Shown one piece after another: positions 35,379 through 44,591 of a DNA stretch of 64,000 bases; within the stretch, counting starts at the first letter, position 1, and each line of letters begins with the position of its first letter. The stretch lies in contig JBGSKV010000127.1 of NCBI GenBank assembly GCA_041740975.1, positions 5,254 through 69,253 of the forward strand, in the 5' to 3' direction. The notes under the pieces were generated by a model. The model saw only the letters and a list, made by a program, of their open reading frames with translations. It ran no database searches and was not told the DNA's origin. The position numbers were made by a program, and so were the translations under genes. The stretch is from JBGSKV01 sp041740975. Lineage in GTDB: Bacteria; Bdellovibrionota_B; Oligoflexia; Oligoflexales; JALZUQ01.

Positions 35379-36365
35379 CTAGAGGCCTCTACTCATTCGT
35401 ACTCGAACCCAGCCTTCATCGTCGGCAGCTTGGGTTTGTGCAATTCCAAAGGCATTCTGATCTTCACTTAATAACAAGAGCGTTTTTTTGACAAGTGTAT
35501 TTATAGGGGAAATTGATTCATTTAAAGAATCTCGGAATTCGGCGCTTTTTAGAAGCACTTCCTGACCATTCCGGAGCTTTGTAACTTTTTCGGGGTCAAT
35601 TATGGTGAGCTGGAGAATGTCTGGATGCGTTATATTTTGTATGGGGACTATGAAACCGTTGAGCTCATCAACGGTGCCACTTTCGATGTGCCCCTGCCGA
35701 ACGGCATCTTCAATGCGAACCCCTAGTGCTTCGGTGCGTTCCAACTTTGTAACCGTCGCACAGGTGCCTAGATTGTTGGCAAGGTCCCGCGCAAGGCAAC
35801 GCACATAAGTGCCTTTTGATACGGTTGCCTTGAGGGTGACCAAAGGCAAATATAGTTCGATTATCTCAAGCGTATAAATTTGTACGGGTCGTTTCATGGA
35901 TTGGAGATCTATGGTTTCAGACTTACCCTTTCGCGCCCATTTGTGCAGAGATTTGCCTTTGAATTTTACCGCAGAATAAATAGGCGGAACCTGTTCGTAA
36001 GACCTTGGGAAATTTTGTACTGCCATTCTGACATCAGCTTCTGAAACATGATCTGAAGGTATTGATTTATGAATAGTTCCTTCAGAATCCAGCGAATCCG
36101 TTTCGTGACCAAGTTCAAATGAAAAAACATATTCTTTCGGACCGTCGAGCAGATAGCCTTGCAATTTTGTTGCCTTGCCAATGGCAATGGCTAAGACACC
36201 ACTTGCCATGGGATCAAGGGTGCCGACATGACCCATTTTTATTTTCGGTTTTTTAGGAAATTTTTTTTCAATGAATCGCGATACATCTTTCGACGTACAA
36301 CCAACACTTTTGTTAACGAACAGGATGCCGTCTTTTAACGGCGAAATGTAAGAAGGCTCTAGCAT
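35379..36365 (-). CDS. truB: tRNA pseudouridine(55) synthase TruB
   Basis: The product is 328 residues. The catalytic motif is GHVGTLDPMASGVLAIAIGKATK with the nucleophilic aspartate. Other conserved elements are SAVKFKGKSLHKWARKG and SKGTYVRCLARDLANNLG. The N-terminus DGILFVNKSVGCTSKDVSR is typical. The C-terminal extension after about 240 is longer than in short forms and may include a PUA-like region. It modifies U55 in the T-loop of tRNAs. It follows rbfA by 15 bases in the rimP-nusA-infB-rbfA-truB order conserved in many bacteria. Confidence 0.97.
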   Translation of the reverse strand: MLEPSYISPLKDGILFVNKSVGCTSKDVSRFIEKKFPKKPKIKMGHVGTLDPMASGVLAIAIGKATKLQGYLLDGPKEYVFSFELGHETDSLDSEGTIHKSIPSDHVSEADVRMAVQNFPRSYEQVPPIYSAVKFKGKSLHKWARKGKSETIDLQSMKRPVQIYTLEIIELYLPLVTLKATVSKGTYVRCLARDLANNLGTCATVTKLERTEALGVRIEDAVRQGHIESGTVDELNGFIVPIQNITHPDILQLTIIDPEKVTKLRNGQEVLLKSAEFRDSLNESISPINTLVKKTLLLLSEDQNAFGIAQTQAADDEGWVRVRMSRGL

Positions 36366-36380
36366 CGGCGAAACACACCA

Positions 36381-36719
36381 TTACTGATTAAGTTGCGCCA
36401 ATAGGCCTTCTATATATGAGCCCGTATCGACGCTTTCGTCGTAATGAAAATTCAAGGCTGGTACGCGTCGAGTATCGAGTCTTTTCGCGAGTTGCGTGCG
36501 CAAATGGCCCTTTACGGCCCCCAAACCCTTTTGAGTCTGTTCGTCGTTCGCCTTGCCGCGATTCAAGTAGTAAATACTCGCGTGATGATAGTTCTGGCTC
36601 AATTTCACTGCGGTGATCGCAACGCCTTCCAGGCGAGGATCACGCAGTCTTCCGCCAGTGAAGCATTCCGCGACAATATCGCGGATTTGATCAGCCAAGC
36701 GTTGTTGATTAATGTTCAT
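36381..36719 (-). CDS. rbfA: Ribosome-binding factor A
   Basis: The product is 112 residues with the KH-type fold of RbfA: RLADQIRDIVAECF at the start, DPRLEGVAITAVKLSQNYHHASIYY, and VPALNFHYDESVDTGSYIEGLL near the end. It assists 30S maturation. Its ATG overlaps the TAA of infB by one base, so translation is coupled. Confidence 0.96.
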   Translation of the reverse strand: MNINQQRLADQIRDIVAECFTGGRLRDPRLEGVAITAVKLSQNYHHASIYYLNRGKANDEQTQKGLGAVKGHLRTQLAKRLDTRRVPALNFHYDESVDTGSYIEGLLAQLNQ

Positions 36720-39433
36720 TATAAACTCTGTCTTTCTTCTTCGATCACAAATGCTTCGATGATATCGCCCAACTTAATGTCATTGAATCCATCAATGGTG
36801 ATACCGCATTCATAACCAGAGGCTACTTCACGAACGTCATCTTTAAAGCGACGCAAAGAACCGATTCTACCTTCGTAAACCACAATGTCGTCACGGATAA
36901 GGCGAAGTTTTGCAGCCCTAGTGATCTTGCCGTCAATGACCGACGTCCCTGCAATGTTACCCACTTTGGAAACGCTGATAAGTTCTCGGACTTCGGCATG
37001 ACCCTGGATAACTTCTTTAAGAATGGGCGGCAATTTACCGGCCATAAGACTCTTGATGGCGTCGACGGCATCGTAAATGACGCTGTAATAATTCACCGGA
37101 ATCGTCAGGCGTTTCGCTTCTTGCTCCAAGTTGCTGGAGGCGCGCACATTGAAACCCACGATCACAGCACCCGAAGCTTGCGCAAGTCGGACGTCCGACT
37201 CAGTAATACCGCCCGTTGCTTTGTGAACGACGCGATTCTTAACCTGATCAGTGTTGAGTTTCGTAAAGGCATCATGCAGCGCTTCGACGGAACCTTGCGT
37301 GTCACCTTTGATGATAACCGGAAGGGTTAACATCAAAGAGTCTTGCATTTTACTCAGAAGAGCTTCAATGCCTGTCACATCACTGCGACCACTTTGTGTT
37401 TTGAGAATTTGCGCGTGACGCCAGCTGATAATTTCTTTCGAGACTCTTTCGTTTTCGACAACGTTTACCGGATCGCCGGCCATAGGTACATCGGCAAGGC
37501 CGATGATTTCGACGGGAATCGACGGAGTTGCGAATTCGAGAGAATGTCCGCGATAGTCAACCATCGCGCGCACGTTACCATTTGTTGTGCCTGCCACAAT
37601 GTAATCGCCTTTTTTCAATGTACCTTTGGTTACCATGAGTGTCGCAACCGGGCCGCGACCTTTATCAAGGTGAGCTTCCACAACGGTACACTCGGCAGGG
37701 CAATCGTATTGGGCGTTCAAGTCGAGAACCTCGGCTTGAAGAAGAATGGCTTCCAAAAGTTTATCGAGACCAATTTTTTCAAGTGCGGAAACTTTTACAA
37801 ACTGTGTTTCACCGCCCCATTCTTCAGACTGAATACCGTGTTCCATAAGTTCAGCAAAAACGCGGTCGAGGTTCTTCTCACCTTTGTCGATTTTGTTGAT
37901 GGCCACAATCAGTGGAACATTAGCGTCTTTTGCGTGGTTGATCGCCTCGACTGTTTGCGGCATCACACCGTCATCAGCAGCGACAACGAGAACAACGATA
38001 TCGGTAAGTTTGGCACCACGAGCTCGCATAGAGGAGAAGGCTTCATGGCCTGGTGTATCGAGGAAAGCAATCACTCTGCCATCTTTTTCCACTGTATAGG
38101 CACCAATATGTTGCGTGATACCACCGGCTTCACCGGCTGCAACTTCCGTTTGACGAATGGCATCGAGGATAGATGTTTTACCATGGTCAACGTGACCCAT
38201 AACGGTAACAACCGGAGGTCTCGGTCGCATCGCCACATCAGAGTATTCCTTCGTAGCATCCTTGATGATCGCGTCGTCATTTTTTTCAATGTTTTTGACT
38301 TCGTACTGATATTCATTGGCAATCAAACTTGCCGTGTCAAAATCAAGTACGTCGTTAATCGTGAGCATCTCGCCACCGGTCATCAACTTCTTAATGATAT
38401 CGCCTGACTTGATACTCAACTGGCGAGCAAGTTCACCAACTTTAATATGACTCATCATTTCAACGACGCGGTATTCCGCACGTGGAGTGGTGAGTTTCGT
38501 TTTCTTGAGGTCTTTTCGGCGTTTGACATCCTGACGGCGAGCCGAGGATCCCGTTGGCGTAAAAGTTCGACGTGCTTTGCTGGCGTTGCGTTCCAATATG
38601 GATTCTACGTCATCAATAGCACCAGTTTTGGTAAGATTTTGAAGGGTACGCAATTCATTGGTCGAGCGACGTTGTTTAGGTGTAGCGCGACGAATTGCTA
38701 TTTCTTCGTCTTCTTCTTCTTTCGTCTTTTTAACCGGACGATGTTCGCCGGCAGTCCGAGAAGTACTATTGGCAAATGGGTCTGCCGGAGCATCCGCAGC
38801 ATCGGCGGCAGCTTTCGAACCCGTTTTAATTCCTATTCCTGTGACGCGAACTCCGCGACTATCTTCTCGTCGTGATGTTCTGGCGAATCGTTCTTCTTCA
38901 GCTGCTGATCGCTGCTGATGTGCTTCGATTTCTTCCGGTGTCGCGCGTCGAACAATCGTCGCACCATCACTATTAGGTTTCCTGAATGGCGATCTCGTAG
39001 GGGCTGGTGCGGGAGCTTCTGGCTCAACTTCCTTCGCAGAAACTTCTTGGTCGGAGGTTTGCGTGACTTCGCTAACTTCTTCAGCCGGTTTCTTTTCAGG
39101 TTCAGCGCGACGTACGGTGCCACCAACTTCAAACAGTTCAGTCACTTCTTTTTGGACTTCTTCACCCGTTGAATCTTCGCCTGTGACGACTTTCTTACGG
39201 CGACGAATGACTCGTTCCGAAGAAGAAGCAACGGCAGCGGTGGCTTGACTCGCAGCTGGCTTGGCAGGTGAGGCAGCTCCGCCAATCAAGGCGCGAATCT
39301 TTTCAATATCACCTGGCTGCACAGTGCTTTGGTGACTTGCAATATCGAAGCCTTCATTTTTCAGTCGCGTAACTAACTGTTTGCTTTCAACACCTAACTC
39401 GCGCGCTAATTCGTATACACGAACCTTAGCCAT
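36719..39433 (-). CDS. infB: Translation initiation factor IF-2
   Basis: The product is 904 residues. The N-terminus MAKVRVYELARELGVESKQL is the first IF2_N module. A Glu/Pro/Ala/Arg-rich disordered linker of about 250 residues follows, then a second IF2_N module (HIKVGELARQLSIKSGDIIKK). The GTPase has G1 GHVDHGKT at about 410-417, G3 DTPGHEAF, G4 NKID and G5 SALEK. The remaining domains follow in the standard order. It brings initiator tRNA to the ribosome. It is preceded by nusA (9-base gap) and followed by rbfA. The linker explains the long open frames on the opposite strand. Confidence 0.98.
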   Translation of the reverse strand: MAKVRVYELARELGVESKQLVTRLKNEGFDIASHQSTVQPGDIEKIRALIGGAASPAKPAASQATAAVASSSERVIRRRKKVVTGEDSTGEEVQKEVTELFEVGGTVRRAEPEKKPAEEVSEVTQTSDQEVSAKEVEPEAPAPAPTRSPFRKPNSDGATIVRRATPEEIEAHQQRSAAEEERFARTSRREDSRGVRVTGIGIKTGSKAAADAADAPADPFANSTSRTAGEHRPVKKTKEEEDEEIAIRRATPKQRRSTNELRTLQNLTKTGAIDDVESILERNASKARRTFTPTGSSARRQDVKRRKDLKKTKLTTPRAEYRVVEMMSHIKVGELARQLSIKSGDIIKKLMTGGEMLTINDVLDFDTASLIANEYQYEVKNIEKNDDAIIKDATKEYSDVAMRPRPPVVTVMGHVDHGKTSILDAIRQTEVAAGEAGGITQHIGAYTVEKDGRVIAFLDTPGHEAFSSMRARGAKLTDIVVLVVAADDGVMPQTVEAINHAKDANVPLIVAINKIDKGEKNLDRVFAELMEHGIQSEEWGGETQFVKVSALEKIGLDKLLEAILLQAEVLDLNAQYDCPAECTVVEAHLDKGRGPVATLMVTKGTLKKGDYIVAGTTNGNVRAMVDYRGHSLEFATPSIPVEIIGLADVPMAGDPVNVVENERVSKEIISWRHAQILKTQSGRSDVTGIEALLSKMQDSLMLTLPVIIKGDTQGSVEALHDAFTKLNTDQVKNRVVHKATGGITESDVRLAQASGAVIVGFNVRASSNLEQEAKRLTIPVNYYSVIYDAVDAIKSLMAGKLPPILKEVIQGHAEVRELISVSKVGNIAGTSVIDGKITRAAKLRLIRDDIVVYEGRIGSLRRFKDDVREVASGYECGITIDGFNDIKLGDIIEAFVIEEERQSL

Positions 39434-39442
39434 CTTCTCTCC

Positions 39443-41002
39443 TTAGTTATCTCTACCTAGTTTACGACTCTGTGCTTGCAAATAACTATCTGCGGCAATC
39501 TGAATCGTGCGAGCGATACCAAGCGGCAAATCCGTTTTCTCAGAAACTTCATCCGCGGAGTCCGCTAAAATATCTCCAATTGTGCCGTAACCTGCATCGG
39601 CAAGTGCATGTGCGGCTGCGTCACCAACACCTTGCAATTGCGCGAACATCGCAATGCGTTTTTTACGGTTTTCATCAACTAATTCTTCCGCCGCCGTTTG
39701 TTTCTTCGGTTCAGCAGTTGAGTTGGCGAGCAACTCTAAGCGTTCTCTCTCTGTAAGTTCGACGTCGCCATTATTGAGTGTTTCTTTAACAGAAATAATA
39801 ATGCGCTCGGCTTCTTCTGTTTCGAGATTAAGAATGCGTTCGATAGTGAGTGGGTTGGTGTTTGCCAAATCTTCCAAGCTCTTGATGCCTTCGTTGACAA
39901 GAATGTCTGCGCGCATCGAGCCGAGACCTGGAACTTGAGCCAACTTCTCACGCACTCCGGCAGAAACTGCACTGACGTTCGATTCACTCTTAATGTCTAA
40001 GCGCCATCCGCTCAACTGAGCAGCGAGGCGAACATTTTGACCTTTTTTACCGATGGCTAGGGAAAGTTGATCATCAGCGACGACAACTTCCATACTATGG
40101 TTTTCTTCGTCAACGATCACCTTGCTAACCGAAGCCGGCGACAGTGCATTGCAGACCAAGCGAGCTGGATCTTCGTCGTAAGGAATAATATCAATTTTCT
40201 CTCCATTGAGTTCTTGAACGATGGCCTGAACACGTTGGCCTTTGAGACCGACGCAAGCACCGACTGGGTCAACAGAAGAGTCTTTTGAGTGAACGGCGAT
40301 TTTGGAACGAGCGCCTGGATCGCGAGCTGCGCCCTCAATCGTAACGATGCCGTCATAAATTTCCGTAACATGTTGTTCAAAGAGGCTGATTAAGAAGCCC
40401 GGATGTCCGCGAGACATAATGATCTGTGGTCCGCGTGAGGATCTTTTGACTTCGAGTACATAACCTTGAATCCGGTCTTTTGACTTGTAACGCTCACCGG
40501 GAACTTGTTCGCGGTAAGGAATCACAGCTTCAGTACGACCCAAATCAACAATGATGTCACCGCGTTCAATGCGGCGGACGTTACCACTGAGGATTTCGCC
40601 GACGCGGTCCTTAAATTCTTCAAAGATTTGCGCGCGCTCAGCGTCGCGAAGTTTTTGTACGATAATTTGTTTGGCACATTGAGCGGAGATTCGGCCAAAT
40701 TTATTGGTGTCAATTTTGAAACCAAGCGCTTCGCCCAAAACAGATTCGGGATCGTGCTTGGTAGCATCTAATTGAAGGATCTCGGTATCGACGTCGGCAA
40801 TTTCTTCAACGATAGTTCTAAATTGAAATAGCTCTATCTCATCACGCTCTTCATTGTAGTGGGCTTCAAGGTCAACACCAGCGCCCATTGTTCTGCGGGC
40901 CGCGTGTACCATCGCCTGTTCCAGAGCATCGATGATGATCGATTTCTCCAAGCTTTTATCTTGGCTAACAGCATTTATGACTGACATGACGTTGCGTTGC
41001 AT
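39443..41002 (-). CDS. nusA: Transcription termination/antitermination factor NusA
   Basis: The product is 519 residues. The N-terminal NusA domain begins MSVINAVSQDKSLEKSIII (start possibly a few codons into the frame). The S1 domain spans GDIIVDLGRTEAVIPYREQVPGERY. Two KH domains follow (GACVGLKGQRVQAIVQEL and LAIGKKGQNVRLAAQLSGW). The C-terminus has helix-hairpin-helix-like repeats (KLAQVPGLGSMRADILVNEG and AQLQGVGDAAAHALADAGY), as found in many NusA proteins. It modulates pausing, termination and rRNA antitermination. It is in the conserved rimP-nusA-infB cluster. Confidence 0.97.
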   Translation of the reverse strand: MQRNVMSVINAVSQDKSLEKSIIIDALEQAMVHAARRTMGAGVDLEAHYNEERDEIELFQFRTIVEEIADVDTEILQLDATKHDPESVLGEALGFKIDTNKFGRISAQCAKQIIVQKLRDAERAQIFEEFKDRVGEILSGNVRRIERGDIIVDLGRTEAVIPYREQVPGERYKSKDRIQGYVLEVKRSSRGPQIIMSRGHPGFLISLFEQHVTEIYDGIVTIEGAARDPGARSKIAVHSKDSSVDPVGACVGLKGQRVQAIVQELNGEKIDIIPYDEDPARLVCNALSPASVSKVIVDEENHSMEVVVADDQLSLAIGKKGQNVRLAAQLSGWRLDIKSESNVSAVSAGVREKLAQVPGLGSMRADILVNEGIKSLEDLANTNPLTIERILNLETEEAERIIISVKETLNNGDVELTERERLELLANSTAEPKKQTAAEELVDENRKKRIAMFAQLQGVGDAAAHALADAGYGTIGDILADSADEVSEKTDLPLGIARTIQIAADSYLQAQSRKLGRDN

Positions 41003-41044
41003 TTTTTCTTTAATCCTTCTTTCTTATTAAAGTTCGGTTTAAGG

Positions 41045-41548
41045 TTATCGTTTCCAATCATAAACAAGCGAAGCTTGTTTCAATTTATCTAGGGGGAATG
41101 TCCAGGGGCCCAATTCGGTAGTCAGTGTTACCACATTTTCCTTGGTGTTGACATCTGTGACTAAACCTGTGCCATTGCGCCGATTTTCAATCAAATCATA
41201 GAGTTTAACCTTGATGGGTTGGTCTTTTCCCACTTGGGCGGCGAAATGCTCTAACTTGCGCAGGGGACGTTCCACTCCGGGAGAGCTGATTTCCAGTTGG
41301 TAAGGTTGTTCCATCAAATCATCGAGTTCTTGCCATTCATTCAATAAACGGCTCACACTCTCGCAGTCGTCAATTGAAACCGCTCGGTCGCCATCAGCGG
41401 TGGACAGATCGATAAATATTCTTAAGGTCGGGGAGCCACTGGTCACCCAATGCACGTCCAAACAGAAAAAACCCAACGCATGGATACGTTCATCCACTTG
41501 TTTCATAATTTCGTTGAGTTGAGATCGGTTCATTAGATATTTCTGCAA
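41045..41548 (-). CDS. rimP: Ribosome maturation factor RimP
   Basis: The product is 167 residues. The family features are LGFFCLDVHWVTSGSPTLRIFIDLS, DDCESVSRLLNEWQ and the motif YQLEISSPGVERPLRKLEHF. The C-terminal SH3-like half contains VKLYDLIENRRNGTG and VTLTTELGPWTFPLDKLKQASLVYDW. It helps 30S assembly and heads the nusA-infB-rbfA-truB run. Its first in-frame ATG is at 41548, but ATG 41533 (MNRSQLNEIMKQVDERIH part) is also possible. Confidence 0.93.
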   Translation of the reverse strand: MQKYLMNRSQLNEIMKQVDERIHALGFFCLDVHWVTSGSPTLRIFIDLSTADGDRAVSIDDCESVSRLLNEWQELDDLMEQPYQLEISSPGVERPLRKLEHFAAQVGKDQPIKVKLYDLIENRRNGTGLVTDVNTKENVVTLTTELGPWTFPLDKLKQASLVYDWKR

Positions 41549-41747
41549 AAAAAATAGCCCATCAACACGGGGATTTTTGTCCCTATGCTGAGGGCCGGCG
41601 GTTAACCCGTAAGCACCTCAAAATTTAGGAGCCTAATAAAACATAATTAGAGGCTTGTGGCAAGCATGGCGCTCTTTAAAGAAGGCAAAGCAGTGGTGGA
41701 CGGGACGACGGGGAAACAGCGTAACTATCTGAAAATATGATATTAAT
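41549..41747. other. Noncoding spacer between rimP and the desaturase gene
   Basis: This 199-base region is the leader of the rimP operon on the minus strand and lies beyond the stop of the desaturase (also minus). It must contain the operon promoter. A weak GGGA/TCCC hairpin lies near 41574-41588. No tRNA or gene-like frame is visible. Confidence 0.4.
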
Positions 41748-42776
41748 TTAGGCCGCCTGAGTTCTATCATGCTCGCGAACGAAGTCCAAATACTTTTTAA
41801 AGACAACCTCAACAGGCTGACGGCGCAAAGAATAACCCCATGAAACTTCATTATGAAGCATTTGATATCGCGGGTCGGCAGCAGTGAGCTCAGTATGCAC
41901 TTTGTAAAGTCTGTGCCAAGGCATCGCCGGGAAAAGGTGATGTTCGACATGAAAATTGAAATTCAACATCAGTGCATAGGTGATGTACGGAATATGCTGA
42001 CACGATTTGGTGAGTTCGTCGTGTTCCCACAAGGGCCTTTTCTGATCACCATCATAGAGGGTCGCGTCCAAATGGTGAGGAAGGTTCGTTAGCTCAATCA
42101 AAAACAAAAAAAGATAAACGGCCGGCAATAGTTTCGCGACCGTTTGCGGGCCAAGATATATGACAAGGACGATCACTCCTCCCGCCGACCAAAAAACAGA
42201 AAACCAAGAAAGTATTTTTCGGCGCAAATCTTTAAATTGTCCTGAGAAGGGGATTTTCCAAAGGGACTTGTGTTCATGAAACGCAAAGACTGGAATCCAA
42301 TAGCGCCAGGCAAACTCAAAGAGTTTGTTTTGGCTTAATTTTGAGAACGCTTGCATACCGCGAACAGTAGCGGGCTCGAAATCCACGTTGCCCGTCCAAA
42401 GATGGTGATGGAGGTGTTCAAATTTTCTGGCATAAAAAGGTACGAGGGCAAGAATCGAATAGACATGGCCCACCAAAATATTCTGCCAGTGCTTGGGGAA
42501 GAAGGTGCTATGAGCGCACTCGTGAATGATCAGATAACTATGATTCATGGCCACTGCTGCCACACACAAAGAAAGAATATAAGTGAGTGCATTGGAAAAC
42601 TGAAAAAAACTATATGTAGCTGCCCACAATCCCCCATTGATCATGAGAGCGCCAAGGCTTGCCGTGTATGTCGGTTGAAAGGCTAAACGAAGGCGAATTT
42701 TTTTGTAGTCGAGAGGTTTCATTCCTCCGTCATCGGCCACGGTGGCTAAAGCTTTAAGTGGATTAACAAAGAGCAC
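41748..42776 (-). CDS. Membrane fatty acid desaturase
   Basis: The product is 342 residues. The three histidine boxes of membrane desaturases are seen: HECAHSTFF (about 85-93), HLHHHLWTG (about 121-129), and HVEHHLFPAMPWHRL near 276-290, with four hydrophobic segments around them. It would introduce a double bond, or hydroxylate or ketolate a lipid chain, using a di-iron centre. The start ATG 42776 lies 14 bases after the stop of the permease dppC-like gene, so it is in an operon with an ABC importer, which is unusual. Substrate and regiochemistry are unknown. Confidence 0.9.
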   Translation of the reverse strand: MLFVNPLKALATVADDGGMKPLDYKKIRLRLAFQPTYTASLGALMINGGLWAATYSFFQFSNALTYILSLCVAAVAMNHSYLIIHECAHSTFFPKHWQNILVGHVYSILALVPFYARKFEHLHHHLWTGNVDFEPATVRGMQAFSKLSQNKLFEFAWRYWIPVFAFHEHKSLWKIPFSGQFKDLRRKILSWFSVFWSAGGVIVLVIYLGPQTVAKLLPAVYLFLFLIELTNLPHHLDATLYDGDQKRPLWEHDELTKSCQHIPYITYALMLNFNFHVEHHLFPAMPWHRLYKVHTELTAADPRYQMLHNEVSWGYSLRRQPVEVVFKKYLDFVREHDRTQAA

Positions 42777-42790
42777 AAAGCCTTGCAGCT

Positions 42791-43651
42791 CTAGCGACTC
42801 GAGTCACTATGCGGGTCTAAAATATCACGTAACGCATCGCCTAAAAAGTTAAGCGACAAGACTACCGCCATGATGGCTAGACCGGGGACGATACTCAGAT
42901 GTGGGGCTTCTTCTAAAACAGATCGCCCTTGATTTAACAATGCGCCCCAAGTTGGTGCGCCATCTTGTGGACCTAATCCCAGAAATGACAAACTCGCTTC
43001 GACGATGATCACGCCCGATATCGCAAACGTCGCGTGCACAACGATAGGCGTCCAAATCAGTGGAAGAATATGGACACGAATAAGGCGCAAAGGGTTTCCA
43101 CCAAGAGCGCGCGTCGCCATAACGTGATCACGTTCCTTCACGCTCATCACCTGGGCACGGGCTATACGTGCCGCACTCGTCCAACCCGTGGCAGAGATGG
43201 CGATGATCACACTCCATAGACTCGGCCCCAGAACAGAAACCAATGTGAGTGCCAACAAAATTCCGGGAAAAGCCATTAAGATGTCGACAATTCGCATCAA
43301 AAACGAATCGGTCCATTTTCCGGCGTAGCCAGCCACCGTTCCAATCGTCACGCCGAGGATGAGTGAGAGCAAGACAGTCATCACGGCCACAAACAAAGTC
43401 GTGCGAGAGCCGTAAAGCATTGAAGTCAATACGTCAGATCCATTTGTATCCACGCCAAGCCAGTGAGCGGCGGATGGGGGAGCCAAACGCAGCGACATAT
43501 CGACGTTACTAACCTTATAAGGTGCCAGAAGTGGTGCGAAAATCGCGCAAAAAACCACAAAAATCACCACAAACATACCAAATGAAATACGAGGGTCTTT
43601 CAGAAGGCTGAGTTTCCAGCGAGTGTTCTTTTTTGATTTTGGTTCGCTCAA
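42791..43651 (-). CDS. ABC transporter permease, peptide type (DppC/OppC-like)
   Basis: The product is 286 residues. The N-terminal cytosolic stretch (KNTRWKLSLLKDPRIS) precedes a first membrane segment, followed by PPSAAHWLGVDTNGSDVLTSMLYG, a hallmark of DppC proteins. The EAA-like loop is RDHVMATRALGGNPLRLIRVHILP. It ends with LGDALRDILDP. It forms the inner-membrane channel with the adjacent DppB-like protein for oligopeptides, nickel or other substrates. It is preceded by dppB-like (9-base gap). No ATP-binding subunit is seen in the window. Confidence 0.95.
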   Translation of the reverse strand: MSEPKSKKNTRWKLSLLKDPRISFGMFVVIFVVFCAIFAPLLAPYKVSNVDMSLRLAPPSAAHWLGVDTNGSDVLTSMLYGSRTTLFVAVMTVLLSLILGVTIGTVAGYAGKWTDSFLMRIVDILMAFPGILLALTLVSVLGPSLWSVIIAISATGWTSAARIARAQVMSVKERDHVMATRALGGNPLRLIRVHILPLIWTPIVVHATFAISGVIIVEASLSFLGLGPQDGAPTWGALLNQGRSVLEEAPHLSIVPGLAIMAVVLSLNFLGDALRDILDPHSDSSR

Positions 43652-43660
43652 ATGTTTTAC

Positions 43661-44581
43661 CTACTTAAGTTTGATTCGCGGATCAACCAATGCATAGCTA
43701 AGATCCGTCAATAGATTCACAACAAGATAACTTGCAGATAAGACGAGAACCATACCTTGGACCAATGGATAATCTCGATTCTCAATTGCGTTCAGAAGGA
43801 GTGAGCCGAGGCCTGGCCAATTAAAAACTTTTTCCGTAACAATCGCGCCACTCAAAAGCACGCCAAACTGCAAGCCAATAATCGTCACGAGAGGCAGTGC
43901 GGCGTTGCGCAAAACATGCTTGCAGACCACAATCCATTCTGGATTGCCCTTCGCGCGTGCGGTTCTTACATAGTCTTCGTTCAGGTTTTCCAGAATAGAG
44001 TTTCGCGTCATGCGAGAAAGAATGGATGCCAAAGCTGTGCCCATCGTGAACGCCGGCAAAATATAACTATCCCAACCTTCGCGGTCCGAAACAGGGAGCC
44101 AGCCAAAATGAATGGAAAAAAGCAAAATCAACATCGGGCCGAGCCAGAAATTGGGGATCGAAACGGCAAGCATCGCTATGGTCATGGCGCCGGCATCAAA
44201 CAAACTTCCGGCCTTCACAGCACTAAACAATCCTAAAGGAATTCCAATCAACAAAGCCACCATCATGGCCGCAAATGCCAGCTCAACCGTCGGCATCACG
44301 CGCTCGGCGATGAGTTTGGTGACGGGTTCTTTCAGAATTATGGAATTGCCGAGATCACCTCGCAGGACTTGTTTGTAATAATCCGTCAGCTGAGTGGTGA
44401 TCGGACGATCCAGTCCCAGACTAGTGCGAAGTTCCGTTTTTTGAACGGCGGTAGCGTAGTCGCCAAGGATCTGGTCGACAGGATCACCTGGAATAATGTG
44501 GATCAATAGACCGACAATCGTGACGACGCCAAATGCAACCGGTATAAGAGCAAATATACGTCGGAGGATATATTCGATCAC
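43661..44581 (-). CDS. ABC transporter permease, peptide type (DppB/OppB-like)
   Basis: The product is 306 residues with about six membrane segments. Characteristic features are the start MIEYILRRIFALIPVAFGVV, the periplasmic LGLDRPITTQLTDYYKQVLRGDLG and the EAA-like loop DYVRTARAKGNPEWIVVCKHV. It ends SYALVDPRIKLK, as in DppB. It pairs with the following permease in the importer. A binding-protein gene precedes it by 10 bases. The ATPases needed to energise it are not visible here. Confidence 0.95.
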   Translation of the reverse strand: MIEYILRRIFALIPVAFGVVTIVGLLIHIIPGDPVDQILGDYATAVQKTELRTSLGLDRPITTQLTDYYKQVLRGDLGNSIILKEPVTKLIAERVMPTVELAFAAMMVALLIGIPLGLFSAVKAGSLFDAGAMTIAMLAVSIPNFWLGPMLILLFSIHFGWLPVSDREGWDSYILPAFTMGTALASILSRMTRNSILENLNEDYVRTARAKGNPEWIVVCKHVLRNAALPLVTIIGLQFGVLLSGAIVTEKVFNWPGLGSLLLNAIENRDYPLVQGMVLVLSASYLVVNLLTDLSYALVDPRIKLK

Positions 44582-44591
44582 GAGCGCATTC

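Noticed and set aside
37343..38407. A 354-codon open frame on the plus strand opposite infB
   Set aside because: infB is unmistakable on the minus strand. The opposite frame has no ribosome-binding site or known motif and arises from the codon pattern of infB.
41549..41747. tRNA or small RNA gene in the rimP leader
   Set aside because: No cloverleaf, T-loop consensus or CCA-like end is present; only weak hairpins are seen.
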